This document shows positions 53,431 to 61,921 of a DNA stretch of 64,000 nt, piece by piece. The translations under genes and the position numbers were made by a program. Source of the DNA: Avibacterium sp. 20-132 (GTDB lineage: Bacteria; Pseudomonadota; Gammaproteobacteria; Enterobacterales; Pasteurellaceae); the NCBI RefSeq assembly GCF_023611925.1, contig NZ_CP091456.1, forward strand, positions 1,716,001 to 1,780,000, in the 5' to 3' direction. Positions within the stretch are counted from its first letter, which is position 1; each line of letters opens with the position of its first letter. The notes beneath the pieces are model-generated. The model saw only the letters and a program-made list of their open reading frames with translations. It searched no databases and was not told where the DNA came from.

Positions 53431-54084
53431 ATGGCCACACAAACCACCCCATTTCAGGGGACAAAATTTTATATCGGCAAGGGTGTTGAAGCGGAAAAAA
53501 ATATCACCGCGTGCGAAATCACGCCTAATGCCAAAATCACCGTCGCCAATAGCGGTTACAAAAAAGGGGATTTGCTCCGCATTACCGGGCTTGGCTCGTT
53601 AGACGGTTACTACCCTGTTAAAGATGTTCAAACCAATGACATCATTTTTGCTGATGAGGTGAATTGGGCAGATCAAGACAAACCAACCGTGTTTACCAAT
53701 GCCAAAGTGGCGCGGGTAATTTGGTCAAATAACTTCTGTGCCATCAAAAACATTGAAAAAGACGGCGACACGCTTTCGGAAGAAGATGTTACCACGATGT
53801 GCAGCGAAGGCACCGAAACCGAACCGGGCGATATTGAGTTTGGTAACGTAAAACTGACTTTCTTCTGGGCGCCCGCTACCGCAATGCAAGCGGATTTGCG
53901 CAAGAAGTTCTACGGTAAAGAAACGTTCCCCTATTTGATAGTGTTCAAAAATAATCAGGGATCGCTTTACGGTTCTGGCTTTATTCAAACTAGCACCAAT
54001 ATCAGTGGTGAAGTCAAAGGCAAGTTTGAGTCAGGCGTCACCATTAAACCATCTAAACGTGATTATTTATTGCCAGTCGCATAA
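53431..54084 (+). CDS. Major tail tube protein
   Basis: 217 residues. FQGTKFYIGKGVEAEKNITACEITPNAKITV is a tail-tube N terminus, and EPGDIEFGNVKLTFFWAP with GEVKGKFESGVTIKPSKRDYLLPVA the usual end. Forms the non-contractile tail shaft. Followed by a USS-pair terminator, as with the capsid gene, consistent with its high dosage. Confidence 0.88.
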   Translation: MATQTTPFQGTKFYIGKGVEAEKNITACEITPNAKITVANSGYKKGDLLRITGLGSLDGYYPVKDVQTNDIIFADEVNWADQDKPTVFTNAKVARVIWSNNFCAIKNIEKDGDTLSEEDVTTMCSEGTETEPGDIEFGNVKLTFFWAPATAMQADLRKKFYGKETFPYLIVFKNNQGSLYGSGFIQTSTNISGEVKGKFESGVTIKPSKRDYLLPVA

Positions 54085-54087
54085 CCA

Positions 54088-54121
54088 ACTCACCGCACGA
54101 TAAAAAGTGCGGTGTTTTTTT
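54088..54121 (+). terminator. USS-pair terminator after the tail tube gene
   Basis: CACCGCAC (54091-54098) and GTGCGGTG (54107-54114) pair around GATAAAAA, followed by seven Ts. Confidence 0.85.
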
Positions 54122-54146
54122 ATAAACATTTTAAGGAAATCAACAA

Positions 54147-54560
54147 ATGAAAGGTACAAGAGATTTATTATTGGCCACCAAGCCTAAACTCAAAAAAATT
54201 GAGATTGACGGTGCAGACTATTTTATTCGCGAATTAACCGTGGGTGAAGTGAATGAGCAAATTTACGGTCAACAGCATCGTTTAATGCGTATTGCTAAAG
54301 AGCAAGGCATTGAATTGAACTTAGAGAATGAAGAAGAACTCACTAAGCAATTGACGCAAATCTATGATCCTTATGCGTTATCCCGAACTTTAGCAATGCG
54401 CTTATGCGATGAGCAAGGGAAAAATCTGTTTGATCCGAATAACAACGCCGATTTAGAGGCACTTTCTCAACTGGATAATGACATCTTTAAGAAATTAACT
54501 GATGCCATCAAGGGTGAGGAAGCCCCAAAAAACTCACCGCCCGACGCAAGTTCCAATTAA
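54147..54560 (+). CDS. Tail assembly chaperone, short form (G-like)
   Basis: 137 residues. LLLATKPKLKKIEIDGADYFIRELTVGEVNEQIYGQQHRLMRIAKEQ is typical of tail assembly chaperones of this phage group. Near its end is the heptamer A AAA AAC (54527-54533) in frame, a canonical -1 slip site. Unslipped ribosomes stop at 54560 to make the short form. AAGGAAAT precedes the ATG. Confidence 0.88.
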   Translation: MKGTRDLLLATKPKLKKIEIDGADYFIRELTVGEVNEQIYGQQHRLMRIAKEQGIELNLENEEELTKQLTQIYDPYALSRTLAMRLCDEQGKNLFDPNNNADLEALSQLDNDIFKKLTDAIKGEEAPKNSPPDASSN

Positions 54561-54841
54561 CCTTATCCCTTGCGTTGGGTAAAACGCTATCAGAAATCGA
54601 AGCAATGCCAGAACATCACTTGCAAGAATATGAACAATTCTACCAAGAACAACCGTTCGGCTTATGGCGTGAAGATTACCGCACCGCACAAATTGCCTAC
54701 TTACTGGCGGCGATTAACAGCGATCCGAAAAAAGACAGCCCAAAACTTACCGAGTTTATGCCGTTTTTTGCAGATCAAAGTGCGGTGGAAAATAGCCAAG
54801 ATTTTGATGATGGTAGCGAGATGTTTTTAGCACAGAGGTAG
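54147..54841 (+). CDS. Tail assembly chaperone, frameshift product (GT-like)
   Basis: A -1 frameshift at A AAA AAC (54527-54533) joins the short form to the frame that stays open to 54841, giving about 231 residues. The added part reads LTARRKFQLTLSLALGKTLSEIEAMPEHHLQEYEQFYQEQPFGLW, a typical T-domain of siphophage chaperones, and does not have a convincing start of its own. The G / GT ratio controls tape-measure folding and tail length. Seen: slippery heptamer in the right frame and open -1 frame. Known: the mechanism in lambda and relatives. Confidence 0.82.
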
Positions 54842-54871
54842 ATTATTCTACCTCTATGTGATCTCTATCAC

Positions 54872-54899
54872 TTTAAAACACCTTTAATTTTGGTATGAT
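54872..54899 (+). promoter_or_regulatory. Candidate moron promoter
   Basis: TATGAT (54894-54899) is a good -10 box with a weak TTTAAA at -35 (54872-54877, spacer 16). It lies 31 bases before the lipoprotein ATG in AT-rich DNA and would allow expression from the silent prophage. Confidence 0.5.
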
Positions 54900-54930
54900 T
54901 AACGCCTATTTTTTAACGTAGGAGTTAATT

Positions 54931-55440
54931 ATGAAAAAATTAGTATTAATTGGATTGATTAGTACGGTATTGGCTGGGTGTGCAGCGCACCAAGAAATGA
55001 TTAAAAATATTGAAACGCCCGTGTTTAAATCTGAAATAGATAAGTTTACGGGCGACAAAAAAGCCTATTGGAGTAAAAGCTATTATGATTCAGTATCTTT
55101 AGATAAGTTCTTTGCAGTGTCAGTGCTTAAGGGGCAAAAAGTAAATGCGAATTTAATATCGTTAATTCGTACCGGAAAGGATTGGAAGTATTTGAAATGC
55201 CATACAACAAATTGGTTAGTTAACGGTAAACCGATTCAACCGTTAAAGAATACTATAAGTACTGATGTAAAAAGAAATCCCGTACAGGTTGTTGAGTCTA
55301 TAGATGTTGTTTTTACCAATAAGGATATGAAAAAATTCGGCACTGCATCTAGTGTAGAGTATAGAGTATGTAATGATGAATTTAAGTTTACCTCTGAAGA
55401 GTTAAAAGGATTAAAGCGGGTTATCGAATATACTTACTGA
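54931..55440 (+). CDS. Moron lipoprotein
   Basis: 169 residues. Signal peptide MKKLVLIGLISTVLAGC with lipobox LAGC (Cys17). The mature part is lysine-rich and has no recognised domain (SYYDSVSLDKFFAVSVLKGQ; WKYLKCHTTNWLVNG). Two later cysteines. AT-rich, with its own promoter-like sequence and AGGAG site. Inserted between the tail chaperone and tape measure genes, where it has no tail function. Surface exclusion or serum-related roles are typical of such morons, but nothing here proves it. Confidence 0.75.
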   Translation: MKKLVLIGLISTVLAGCAAHQEMIKNIETPVFKSEIDKFTGDKKAYWSKSYYDSVSLDKFFAVSVLKGQKVNANLISLIRTGKDWKYLKCHTTNWLVNGKPIQPLKNTISTDVKRNPVQVVESIDVVFTNKDMKKFGTASSVEYRVCNDEFKFTSEELKGLKRVIEYTY

Positions 55441-55481
55441 TATGAATTCAAATTATAGATTACATAAATCTTTTTTTTTTT

Positions 55482-55515
55482 GATAAAACCCTATTGCAAT
55501 AAATAGGGTTTTATC
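55482..55515 (+). terminator. Hairpin after moron lipoprotein gene
   Basis: GATAAAACCCTAT (55482-55494) and ATAGGGTTTTATC (55503-55515) are perfect 13-bp arms around TGCAATAA. A long T-run precedes rather than follows, and only TTATATTT follows, so it may be a weak terminator. Confidence 0.55.
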
Positions 55516-55643
55516 TTATATTTCATCTAAAGGTCTCAAAAGCCTTTATCTAACTAGGATAATCACCCCGAATGTGTGGTTTTTTTGTATCTGAGTTTCT
55601 CCTATTTCTCATACCGGATACAAAAACAATAATTAATATCAAT

Positions 55644-55746
55644 GATCGACAGTGCGACGAATACAATACCGTAAGGGAATAAGTCCGCTAGAGTTAGACT
55701 AGTTTTGAGCTGTCGATCGCCAACTATTCGTAGTATCTGAATAGTT
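55644..55746 (+). ncRNA. c4-type antisense RNA-like leader of the antirepressor
   Basis: GATCGACAG (55644-55652) and CTGTCGATC (55710-55718) close a 75-base element. It contains CC-GTAA-GG (GNRA-type loop) and CTAG/CTAG. Just downstream AACTATTC / GAATAGTT (55722-55729 and 55739-55746) forms a hairpin before the antirepressor ribosome site. ACGAATA (55657-55663) is complementary to TATTCGT (55725-55731) in that hairpin. Known: c4 RNA of P1/P7 and relatives is cut from the antirepressor leader and blocks its translation by such pairing. Identity by recollection of the class; not searched. Confidence 0.6.
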
Positions 55747-55773
55747 GATATTCCATCAAAAGGAAATCTAACA

Positions 55774-56679
55774 ATGAAAACTCAGCTTCAAACAATCCCA
55801 TTTTATAATCGTACCTTAACCACTTTTGAACAAAATAATACTCATTATGTTGCTATGCGCCCTATCTGTGAAAATATAGGGTTAGCGTGGAGTTCTCAAT
55901 TACAAAGAATTAAACGTGATGATGTCTTAAATTCAACTGTGTTTATCATAAACACAGTTGGAAATGATGAGAAGGATCGCGAAATGGTTTGCCTCCCAAT
56001 CCAATATCTCAACGGCTGGCTATTTGGCATCGATACAAACAGAGTGAAACCTGAAATTAGAGAGCGTCTTATCACATACAAAAGAGAATGTTATCAGGCA
56101 CTACACGATTATTGGAATAAAGGCAAGGCAGAAAGATCGCAACCTCAACCCGTAATAATTAGTATGGAGCGTGAGTTACTCAACACTCTTTATTATCTCT
56201 TAGTGTTTGCGGTAGATTATTCAGAAAAAGCACTGCCTAAATTTAAATCCTGTCGCGAATTATTTCGCAATGCAGAATTTAATGAGCTGATCCGCGTGTG
56301 TGAGATGTTTTTAACCGACGATACGCGAGAAACGTTGATCAAAACAAAAACGATATTATCGCCAAGTTTCAAAACGGTGGTCGCCCAACAGGCAGAAGTC
56401 AGATTGCCAACACCACCAAATCGACGGGTAACACTTCCGCCTGATGTGATTGGTTTTCGCAGTGAAGAATGGCTGCGGGTATCCGAGGCCTCGCGCTATT
56501 TAACTAAAAAATCACGCGTGATGACGGAAAAGTTTTATCAAAAACTCTTTGCTCGCTTTGGGTTTCCGTCGCTTTGCCGTATGCCAAAATCAAAGTACGG
56601 AAAAGTAATGGATTTCTTGAGAGCTGAAATTAAAAAAGTGCTTAAAAACCCGTATTATAAACCGTTTAATATGCGTTAA
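55774..56679 (+). CDS. Phage antirepressor (P22 AR N-terminal domain)
   Basis: 301 residues. QLQTIPFYNRTLTTFEQNNTHYVAMRPICENIGLAWSSQLQRIKRDD and CLPIQYLNGWLFGIDTNRVKPEIRERLITYKRECYQALHDYW match the P22_AR_N / Bro-like antirepressor domain (residues about 1-120). The C-terminal part (about 130-301) is different and helical. Such proteins bind and inactivate phage repressors. AAAGGAAAT precedes the ATG. Likely controlled by the c4-like leader. Its sequence contains a 27-base perfect palindrome at 55934-55960. Confidence 0.85.
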   Translation: MKTQLQTIPFYNRTLTTFEQNNTHYVAMRPICENIGLAWSSQLQRIKRDDVLNSTVFIINTVGNDEKDREMVCLPIQYLNGWLFGIDTNRVKPEIRERLITYKRECYQALHDYWNKGKAERSQPQPVIISMERELLNTLYYLLVFAVDYSEKALPKFKSCRELFRNAEFNELIRVCEMFLTDDTRETLIKTKTILSPSFKTVVAQQAEVRLPTPPNRRVTLPPDVIGFRSEEWLRVSEASRYLTKKSRVMTEKFYQKLFARFGFPSLCRMPKSKYGKVMDFLRAEIKKVLKNPYYKPFNMR

Positions 56680-56694
56680 AAATTTACTTAAAAC

Positions 56695-56722
56695 CAACCG
56701 CACTTTAGTTTAAGTGCGGTTG
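56695..56722 (+). repeat. Paired uptake signals between antirepressor and DUF2513 gene
   Basis: CAACCGCACTT and AAGTGCGGTTG form a perfect 11-bp stem around TAGTTT. GTAGGAG follows, not Ts, so it is a weak terminator at best. It probably separates the two moron genes. Confidence 0.6.
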
Positions 56723-56735
56723 TAGGAGACCCCAA

Positions 56736-57053
56736 ATGAAACGCGATTGGGAGCTTATCCGCAAAATTTTGTTAAAACTTGAACAAAAGGTTGATGATAC
56801 GCCGTTGGATAGTGAGAGCATTAAAGGCTTTCCGCCCGCTGTGGTGGAATATCACTACCAATTGTTGAAGCAATCACAATTAATTGATGCTCAACATAAG
56901 CTAACGTGGCAAGGACACGAGTTTCTCGACAAAATCCGAAGTGATACGGCGTGGAATAAAATTAAACAAACCATTAAAGCCAAGGGGATTAATTTATCCT
57001 TTGAGGCGATTAAGTTAGCAGGAAAAAGTTTATTGTTTTCTTTATTGAAATAG
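56736..57053 (+). CDS. DUF2513 family protein
   Basis: 105 residues. MKRDWELIRKILLKLEQ, GFPPAVVEYHYQLLKQSQLIDA and LTWQGHEFLDKIRSDTAWNKIK are the DUF2513 signature, a winged-helix-like domain common in prophages and mobile elements; function unknown. TAGGAGA precedes the ATG. Part of the moron cassette. Confidence 0.88.
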   Translation: MKRDWELIRKILLKLEQKVDDTPLDSESIKGFPPAVVEYHYQLLKQSQLIDAQHKLTWQGHEFLDKIRSDTAWNKIKQTIKAKGINLSFEAIKLAGKSLLFSLLK

Positions 57054-57106
57054 CTTGACTGCCAGTGGGGATTTGGTAGATTGGAAAATAAAATTTAGGA
57101 GGGAAT

Positions 57107-57313
57107 ATGTCAGATCTAATGTTTTTTATTCGGGGATTACTACGTTTTTCTTGGTCGCTGATTATCTTGCCCCTACTTTTTTTGATACCAATAGGTTTAT
57201 TTATCGCAGGAATGATTTATTTTGATATTAGCATTCCTTGGTGGGGGGCTTTAATTATCGCCTTTTTCTTAAGTGCTATAATTAATGGATTTAAAGCCCC
57301 ACAAAATAAATAA
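57107..57313 (+). CDS. Small two-span membrane protein
   Basis: 68 residues with two hydrophobic helices (about 15-38, SLIILPLLFLIPIGLFIAGMI, and about 43-60, IPWWGALIIAFFLSAII). Short polar tails. AGGAGGG precedes the ATG. AT-rich and immediately before a strong terminator. Possibly a superinfection-exclusion protein, by analogy of size and place only. Confidence 0.65.
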   Translation: MSDLMFFIRGLLRFSWSLIILPLLFLIPIGLFIAGMIYFDISIPWWGALIIAFFLSAIINGFKAPQNK

Positions 57314-57331
57314 ATCCCTTTATACGATTAT

Positions 57332-57361
57332 AAAACCTTGCTCTTATAGCAAGGTTTTTTT
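57332..57361 (+). terminator. Terminator closing the moron cassette
   Basis: AAAACCTTGC (57332-57341) and GCAAGGTTTT (57349-57358) form a perfect 10-bp stem, followed by Ts to 57361. It is 15 bases before the tape measure ATG, so it isolates the moron genes in the lysogen while late antiterminated transcripts can pass. Confidence 0.9.
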
Positions 57362-57375
57362 ATGGAGAAAAGTTT

Positions 57376-60300
57376 ATGTCAGGTTCACTTGGTGGTCTTA
57401 ATATTTATCTAGGGTTAAACACCTTAGACTTTGAAAAAGCATTAAATAGCTCAGATTACAAAACACAGAAGTTCACAAAACAGCTACAGGTCAACTTTGA
57501 AAATGCCCAACAGCGTGTAAAAACCTTTTCGGAACGTACCACAAAATATTTAAACAATATCGAAAAAGCCGCTAATTCCATTAATAATTCCACAAAATGG
57601 CAGCTGGTTGAAACCGCTACTCGAGTATTGGGCGGTTCAGCAAAAAATGCAGCGCAACAAATTATTAAATTAGCCGATGCGCATACTGAATTAAAAAACC
57701 GTATTAAGTTAGTAACGGAAGATAGTGTAAGCGAAGCAAAGGCGATTCAGGCAGTTTATGATATTTCGTCAAAAACCTTTCAATCTGCGGATGCAACAGC
57801 ACAGGTCTACACTAAATTTGCAAGCAGCGCAAAAGAGCTTGGGATTGCTCAAAGTGAGGTGGCTCGCCTAACGGAAACGGTAAATAAAACCATTGCCTTA
57901 TCGGGGGTGAGCGCAGCTTCTGCCGAGGCGGGGCTTTTGCAGTTTAGCCAAGCTTTAGATAAAGGGCGGTTAAATGGTCAAGAATTATCTTCGGTAATGA
58001 CGCAAACGCCAGCCTTAGCGAAAGCGATCGCCGATGGTTTAGGTGTGCCAGTTGGCGCATTAAAAGAGTTGGGTGAAAAAGGCGTTTTAACCACTGATGT
58101 TATCATCAAAGCATTACAAAAAATGGGGGTTGAAATTGACCGTTTATTTAGTGCGAATGATACAACCTTATCGGGCGCTTTTGTTAATTTAAATAACGCC
58201 GCGCAAAAATGGGTGGGTGAACTCAATCAAGGGCTGGTGAGTACAAAATCCATCGCAGATGTGGTGAATACCATTGCGAATAATTTTGATACGTTAGCGG
58301 AAAGGGCGGGGCAATTCGCTTTAGTGGGAGGATACTTTTTAGCGCGCCCAAAAATCCAACAACTCGCTGAATATCAAAAATCGCTAAAAATTGCAAAAGA
58401 AAAACAAATTGTAGAGCGTGAGGCGGCGAAAACCTTATCACTCACGACACAAGCGAACTATGAAAAAGCGCGCTCTGAATATAACCTTGCACAAGCTGAA
58501 GTGCAGAATATCGCTTACGCCAAGCAACAAATTGTGGTGGAACGCGAATTATTGGTTGCTCGCTTAAAAAGTGCGACAACGCAAGAACAGCGTGCGGCGT
58601 TAACCTCCCAAATATTGAGTCTTCGACAGCAAGAACTTGCGATGACAAAATTGCAAAAAGCGGCAGAAGAACAGGTTATTGCTATAAAGCAAGGCGTTAA
58701 AGTCGCGTATATGGAAAACGCGGTCGCACAAAGTGCATATCAAGCGGGCTTAATTAAATCAAGCGCGTTGATGAATGTTTACCGCGGTGTTGTGCGGGGA
58801 GTAACCGCGGAACTTCAAATGATGAAAGCGGCATTTTTATCCAATCCGCTTATGTTGGGAATAACCGCACTTACCGTCGTTGCCTCGTTTGCGGGGTATT
58901 GGTTCGCTACCGCAGATGCCACAGAGGAAGCAACGCAAAAAGCCAAAGATTATGTGCAATCGGTTGATGCAAGTAAAGCTGCATTAGAAAAAATGTCTGC
59001 GGCGGCATTGCAAAAACAACTGAAAGACCTTGAAGAAAGCAAAGCGGCATTTAACAAAAAAATTGAGGAGCAAAAGAAAAAGGCAGCGGAATTACAGAAA
59101 CAACTTGAGGAACTCAATAAAGGGGAAATGCTTAACTATGGTGCAGATTCCCTTTATTCATTTGCAAGTAACGCCGAAAAGGTGAAAAAAGTTCAGGGTG
59201 AGTTAATCGATCTCAACGCAGATTTAGATCAGTCAATGCGGGATTTAGATGCGACTAATGAACGCTATAACGCTACCCGGGAACATTACAATCAACTTTT
59301 GGGCATTGGCTCAAGTAAAACCCCAGATGTCACCGATAAAACCTTTTTATTTAGCAAATCATTGGACGAGTTGGGTATCTCCGCAGAAGACGCGAAGAAT
59401 AAATTGCAGTCTTTGTTTTCAATGTTTGCAGGACAAGGGATTTTGGCATTCCAACAAGGCGATAAAATTGTAGGATATGCCAATGATAAACTGCAAGAAG
59501 ACCTCAACAAGTTAGCTGCGGATAAAGTGCGCGCGGGCTTAAAAGGAAAAGCGTTGTATAAGCACGATGCGGAGCAAGCAGCAAAAAATAAAGGCTATCA
59601 AGGCGAAGCGAAAGATAAGTTCGTTGATGCCTATGTAAGTGCGGAGTTAGCCAAAGAGAGCAATAGAAGATCGGGCGGAAGTAAAAAGTCAAAAATTGAT
59701 TACGTTAAGCAGTACACCGATCAGCTTACCCAAATGCAGCAACGCTTGGCAGAGCTAAAAGCGAATGCGAGTGATATTGCACTTTATGGCGATCCTAGCC
59801 AATATCAAGAAGTGAATAAACTCACTCAAGATATTGCAGCCAATGCAGAAAAATATAAGCATTTTGGTACGGAGGGGCAAGCTAAATTAAAAGCGATGGC
59901 GGAACAAATTGATAAAGCACAGCAAGCAGTTAATATCGCACAATTTACTTATAATAATGAGCAAAAATTGAAAGCAATGGAATTTGAGCTTGAGTTATTA
60001 GGCAAAACCCGTCAAGAACAAGAATTGCTGCGTTATGGACACCAACTTGATATAGAGGCTGCGCGCTTAAAAATTGGAATGTCCGAAGAAAACATTGCGA
60101 AACTTGATGAAGAAATTGAAAAGTTAAAAAAACGTAATGCAGAACTTCAAAAGCAAAAAGAAAAAGCTAAAAATGATCCTATGCAAGGTATCAAAAATGG
60201 CTGGGAAGCAATTGAGGCTGATGTTACTGATGTGTCAAAAAATATTGAGAACATCACCGTAAACGCCTTTAATGGGATGTCAGACGCACTAACGGAATTG

Positions 60301-60873
60301 GCGATGACTGGAAAAGCAAATTTTGGTGATCTTGCTCGGTCAATCATCAAAGATATTGTTCAAATGACAATCCGAATGGCAATGTTTAAAGCGATTTCCT
60401 CTGCGTTTGGCTATTCCAGTGGTGGCAGCGTTACTGCGCCACCTGAACATTGGAAAGGTGGTTTGGTTGGATTTGATACCGGTGGTTTTACAGGACTAGG
60501 TGGCAAATATACCCCCGCTGGCATAGTGCATAAAGGTGAGTACGTCATCACGAAAGAAGCGACAAGCCGCATTGGGTTAGATTATCTTAACTACCTCAAC
60601 TATGGTGGAGCTTTCGCGGGTCGCCGAGGCTTTGCTAATGGTGGCGGTGTAGCGGTGCCGAAAGTGCCAGTGGTTGGACAACGAGACAATAACAGCACGC
60701 AAAATATTACCGTCAAAGTGATTAACCAAGGTGAGCCAGTGCAGGCCGAGGTCAGCACGAAGCAAAAGGGCGATCAACTTGAAATCACCCTTGAGCTGAT
60801 GAAAACCATTGCACGTAATGAGGCAAACCAAGTTATTCAAACCAATTTCCGCGCAGGAGGCGCATTTAGCTAA
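57376..60873 (+). CDS. Tail tape measure protein
   Basis: 1165 residues. Sets tail length. N-terminal tape-measure domain (about 70-270; TQVYTKFASSAKELGIAQSEVARLTETVNKTIALSGVSAASAEAGLLQFSQALDKGRLNGQELSSVMTQTPALAKAIADGLG is the classic core), long coiled coil, one hydrophobic stretch (LMLGITALTVVASFAGYWFA, near 492-511) and a lambda-H-like C terminus (GTGGFTGLGG-type loops, VHKGEYVITKEATSRIG). Start follows GGAGAAAAG. It is co-directional with the tail genes but preceded by the moron terminator. Confidence 0.95.
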   Translation: MSGSLGGLNIYLGLNTLDFEKALNSSDYKTQKFTKQLQVNFENAQQRVKTFSERTTKYLNNIEKAANSINNSTKWQLVETATRVLGGSAKNAAQQIIKLADAHTELKNRIKLVTEDSVSEAKAIQAVYDISSKTFQSADATAQVYTKFASSAKELGIAQSEVARLTETVNKTIALSGVSAASAEAGLLQFSQALDKGRLNGQELSSVMTQTPALAKAIADGLGVPVGALKELGEKGVLTTDVIIKALQKMGVEIDRLFSANDTTLSGAFVNLNNAAQKWVGELNQGLVSTKSIADVVNTIANNFDTLAERAGQFALVGGYFLARPKIQQLAEYQKSLKIAKEKQIVEREAAKTLSLTTQANYEKARSEYNLAQAEVQNIAYAKQQIVVERELLVARLKSATTQEQRAALTSQILSLRQQELAMTKLQKAAEEQVIAIKQGVKVAYMENAVAQSAYQAGLIKSSALMNVYRGVVRGVTAELQMMKAAFLSNPLMLGITALTVVASFAGYWFATADATEEATQKAKDYVQSVDASKAALEKMSAAALQKQLKDLEESKAAFNKKIEEQKKKAAELQKQLEELNKGEMLNYGADSLYSFASNAEKVKKVQGELIDLNADLDQSMRDLDATNERYNATREHYNQLLGIGSSKTPDVTDKTFLFSKSLDELGISAEDAKNKLQSLFSMFAGQGILAFQQGDKIVGYANDKLQEDLNKLAADKVRAGLKGKALYKHDAEQAAKNKGYQGEAKDKFVDAYVSAELAKESNRRSGGSKKSKIDYVKQYTDQLTQMQQRLAELKANASDIALYGDPSQYQEVNKLTQDIAANAEKYKHFGTEGQAKLKAMAEQIDKAQQAVNIAQFTYNNEQKLKAMEFELELLGKTRQEQELLRYGHQLDIEAARLKIGMSEENIAKLDEEIEKLKKRNAELQKQKEKAKNDPMQGIKNGWEAIEADVTDVSKNIENITVNAFNGMSDALTELAMTGKANFGDLARSIIKDIVQMTIRMAMFKAISSAFGYSSGGSVTAPPEHWKGGLVGFDTGGFTGLGGKYTPAGIVHKGEYVITKEATSRIGLDYLNYLNYGGAFAGRRGFANGGGVAVPKVPVVGQRDNNSTQNITVKVINQGEPVQAEVSTKQKGDQLEITLELMKTIARNEANQVIQTNFRAGGAFS

Positions 60874-61199
60874 TGGAAACCTTTAAATGGTGCATCCGTC
60901 CAGAATTTACCGTGGAAAACTCGCCTAAAGTCAATGAGATTGAGTTTGGCGATGGTTACACCCAACGGCAGTCTCGGGCGATCAATAATTTATTGCGGGT
61001 TTATCCTGTGGTGGTGAAAGTGCGAAATAAAGTGCGGTTGGAAGTGGATGAATTTTTGGCTCGGCATAAAGGTGTCGAGCCTTTTTATTTCCACGACCCA
61101 TTCACTAACAGTCGTAAAAAAGTCGTGTGTAGCAAGTGGCCCGCAAAAATGGGCAAAACCTACACGGAATTTAGCTGTGAATTTAAGGAAGTGCCATAA
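60873..61199 (+). CDS. Minor tail protein M-like
   Basis: 108 residues. FKWCIRPEFTVENSPKVNEIEFGDGYTQRQSRAINN and the KPVVFHDP-like segment EPFYFHDPFTNSRKKVVC are diagnostic of lambda gpM-type minor tail proteins. Start overlaps the tape measure stop by one base. Part of the tail tip complex. Confidence 0.93.
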   Translation: METFKWCIRPEFTVENSPKVNEIEFGDGYTQRQSRAINNLLRVYPVVVKVRNKVRLEVDEFLARHKGVEPFYFHDPFTNSRKKVVCSKWPAKMGKTYTEFSCEFKEVP

Positions 61200-61921
61200 T
61201 GCCCCAACAAATCCCTACCCAAATGAAACTGGAGCTGAGTAAGCTCGAGCAGAACGCAATGATCGAACTGTTTGAAGTCGATTTGCGAAACCTAAAAGAC
61301 AAAGATGGAATGAATGGCGAATTGTTTCGGTTTTACGCTGGCACAAACGAGATGATGCAACCTATTGTCTGGCAAGGACACACTTATGAAGCCTTTGGCG
61401 TAAAAGCCAGTGGATTTTCGATGTCAGGTCAAGGACCAAGCAACCGCCCAGAATTAACGCTTGCTAATATTAATGGCTTTATCACAGGGCTTGTGCAACG
61501 CTTTGACCAGTGTTTAGGCGGTATTGTCCGCCGTCGCCAAGTTTATATGCAGTATTTGGACTCGGTAAATTTTGCGGACGGAAACCGACAAGCCGACCCA
61601 AGCCAAGAAGTGCTGAGTTATTTTGTCATTGAGCAGTTATCTACGCTTAAGCGAGATGTGGCTGTATTTACCCTAGCACTACCGACCGAAACAGATAATG
61701 CCTTGATTTCCGCCCGCACAATCACGGTGCAATGTGGCTGGCTTTATCGCTCGGCTGAATGCGGCTACACAGGTGGACCTGTGGCAGATGAAAAAGACCA
61801 ACCCACCCGTGATAAGAATAAAGACAAGTGCAGCGGTTTAATTAGTGGCTGTAAGCTGCGTAACAATCTCTGCAACTATGGCGGGTTCGTATCGGTAGAT
61901 AAATTGGGAGGCGCGCGATGA
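61199..61921 (+). CDS. Minor tail protein L-like
   Basis: 240 residues. Opens LSKLEQNAMIELFEVDLRNL and ends with the cysteine-rich iron-sulfur-type region typical of gpL: CGWLYRSAECGYTGGP...CSGLISGCKLRNN..CNYGGF. Lambda gpL binds an Fe-S cluster through such cysteines. Overlaps M by one base and K by four. Confidence 0.94.
   Translation: MPQQIPTQMKLELSKLEQNAMIELFEVDLRNLKDKDGMNGELFRFYAGTNEMMQPIVWQGHTYEAFGVKASGFSMSGQGPSNRPELTLANINGFITGLVQRFDQCLGGIVRRRQVYMQYLDSVNFADGNRQADPSQEVLSYFVIEQLSTLKRDVAVFTLALPTETDNALISARTITVQCGWLYRSAECGYTGGPVADEKDQPTRDKNKDKCSGLISGCKLRNNLCNYGGFVSVDKLGGAR

Noticed and set aside
54575..54841. An independent gene after the tail chaperone
   Set aside because: Its only early start is a non-ATG codon without a ribosome site, whereas the -1 slip heptamer joins it in frame to the upstream gene.
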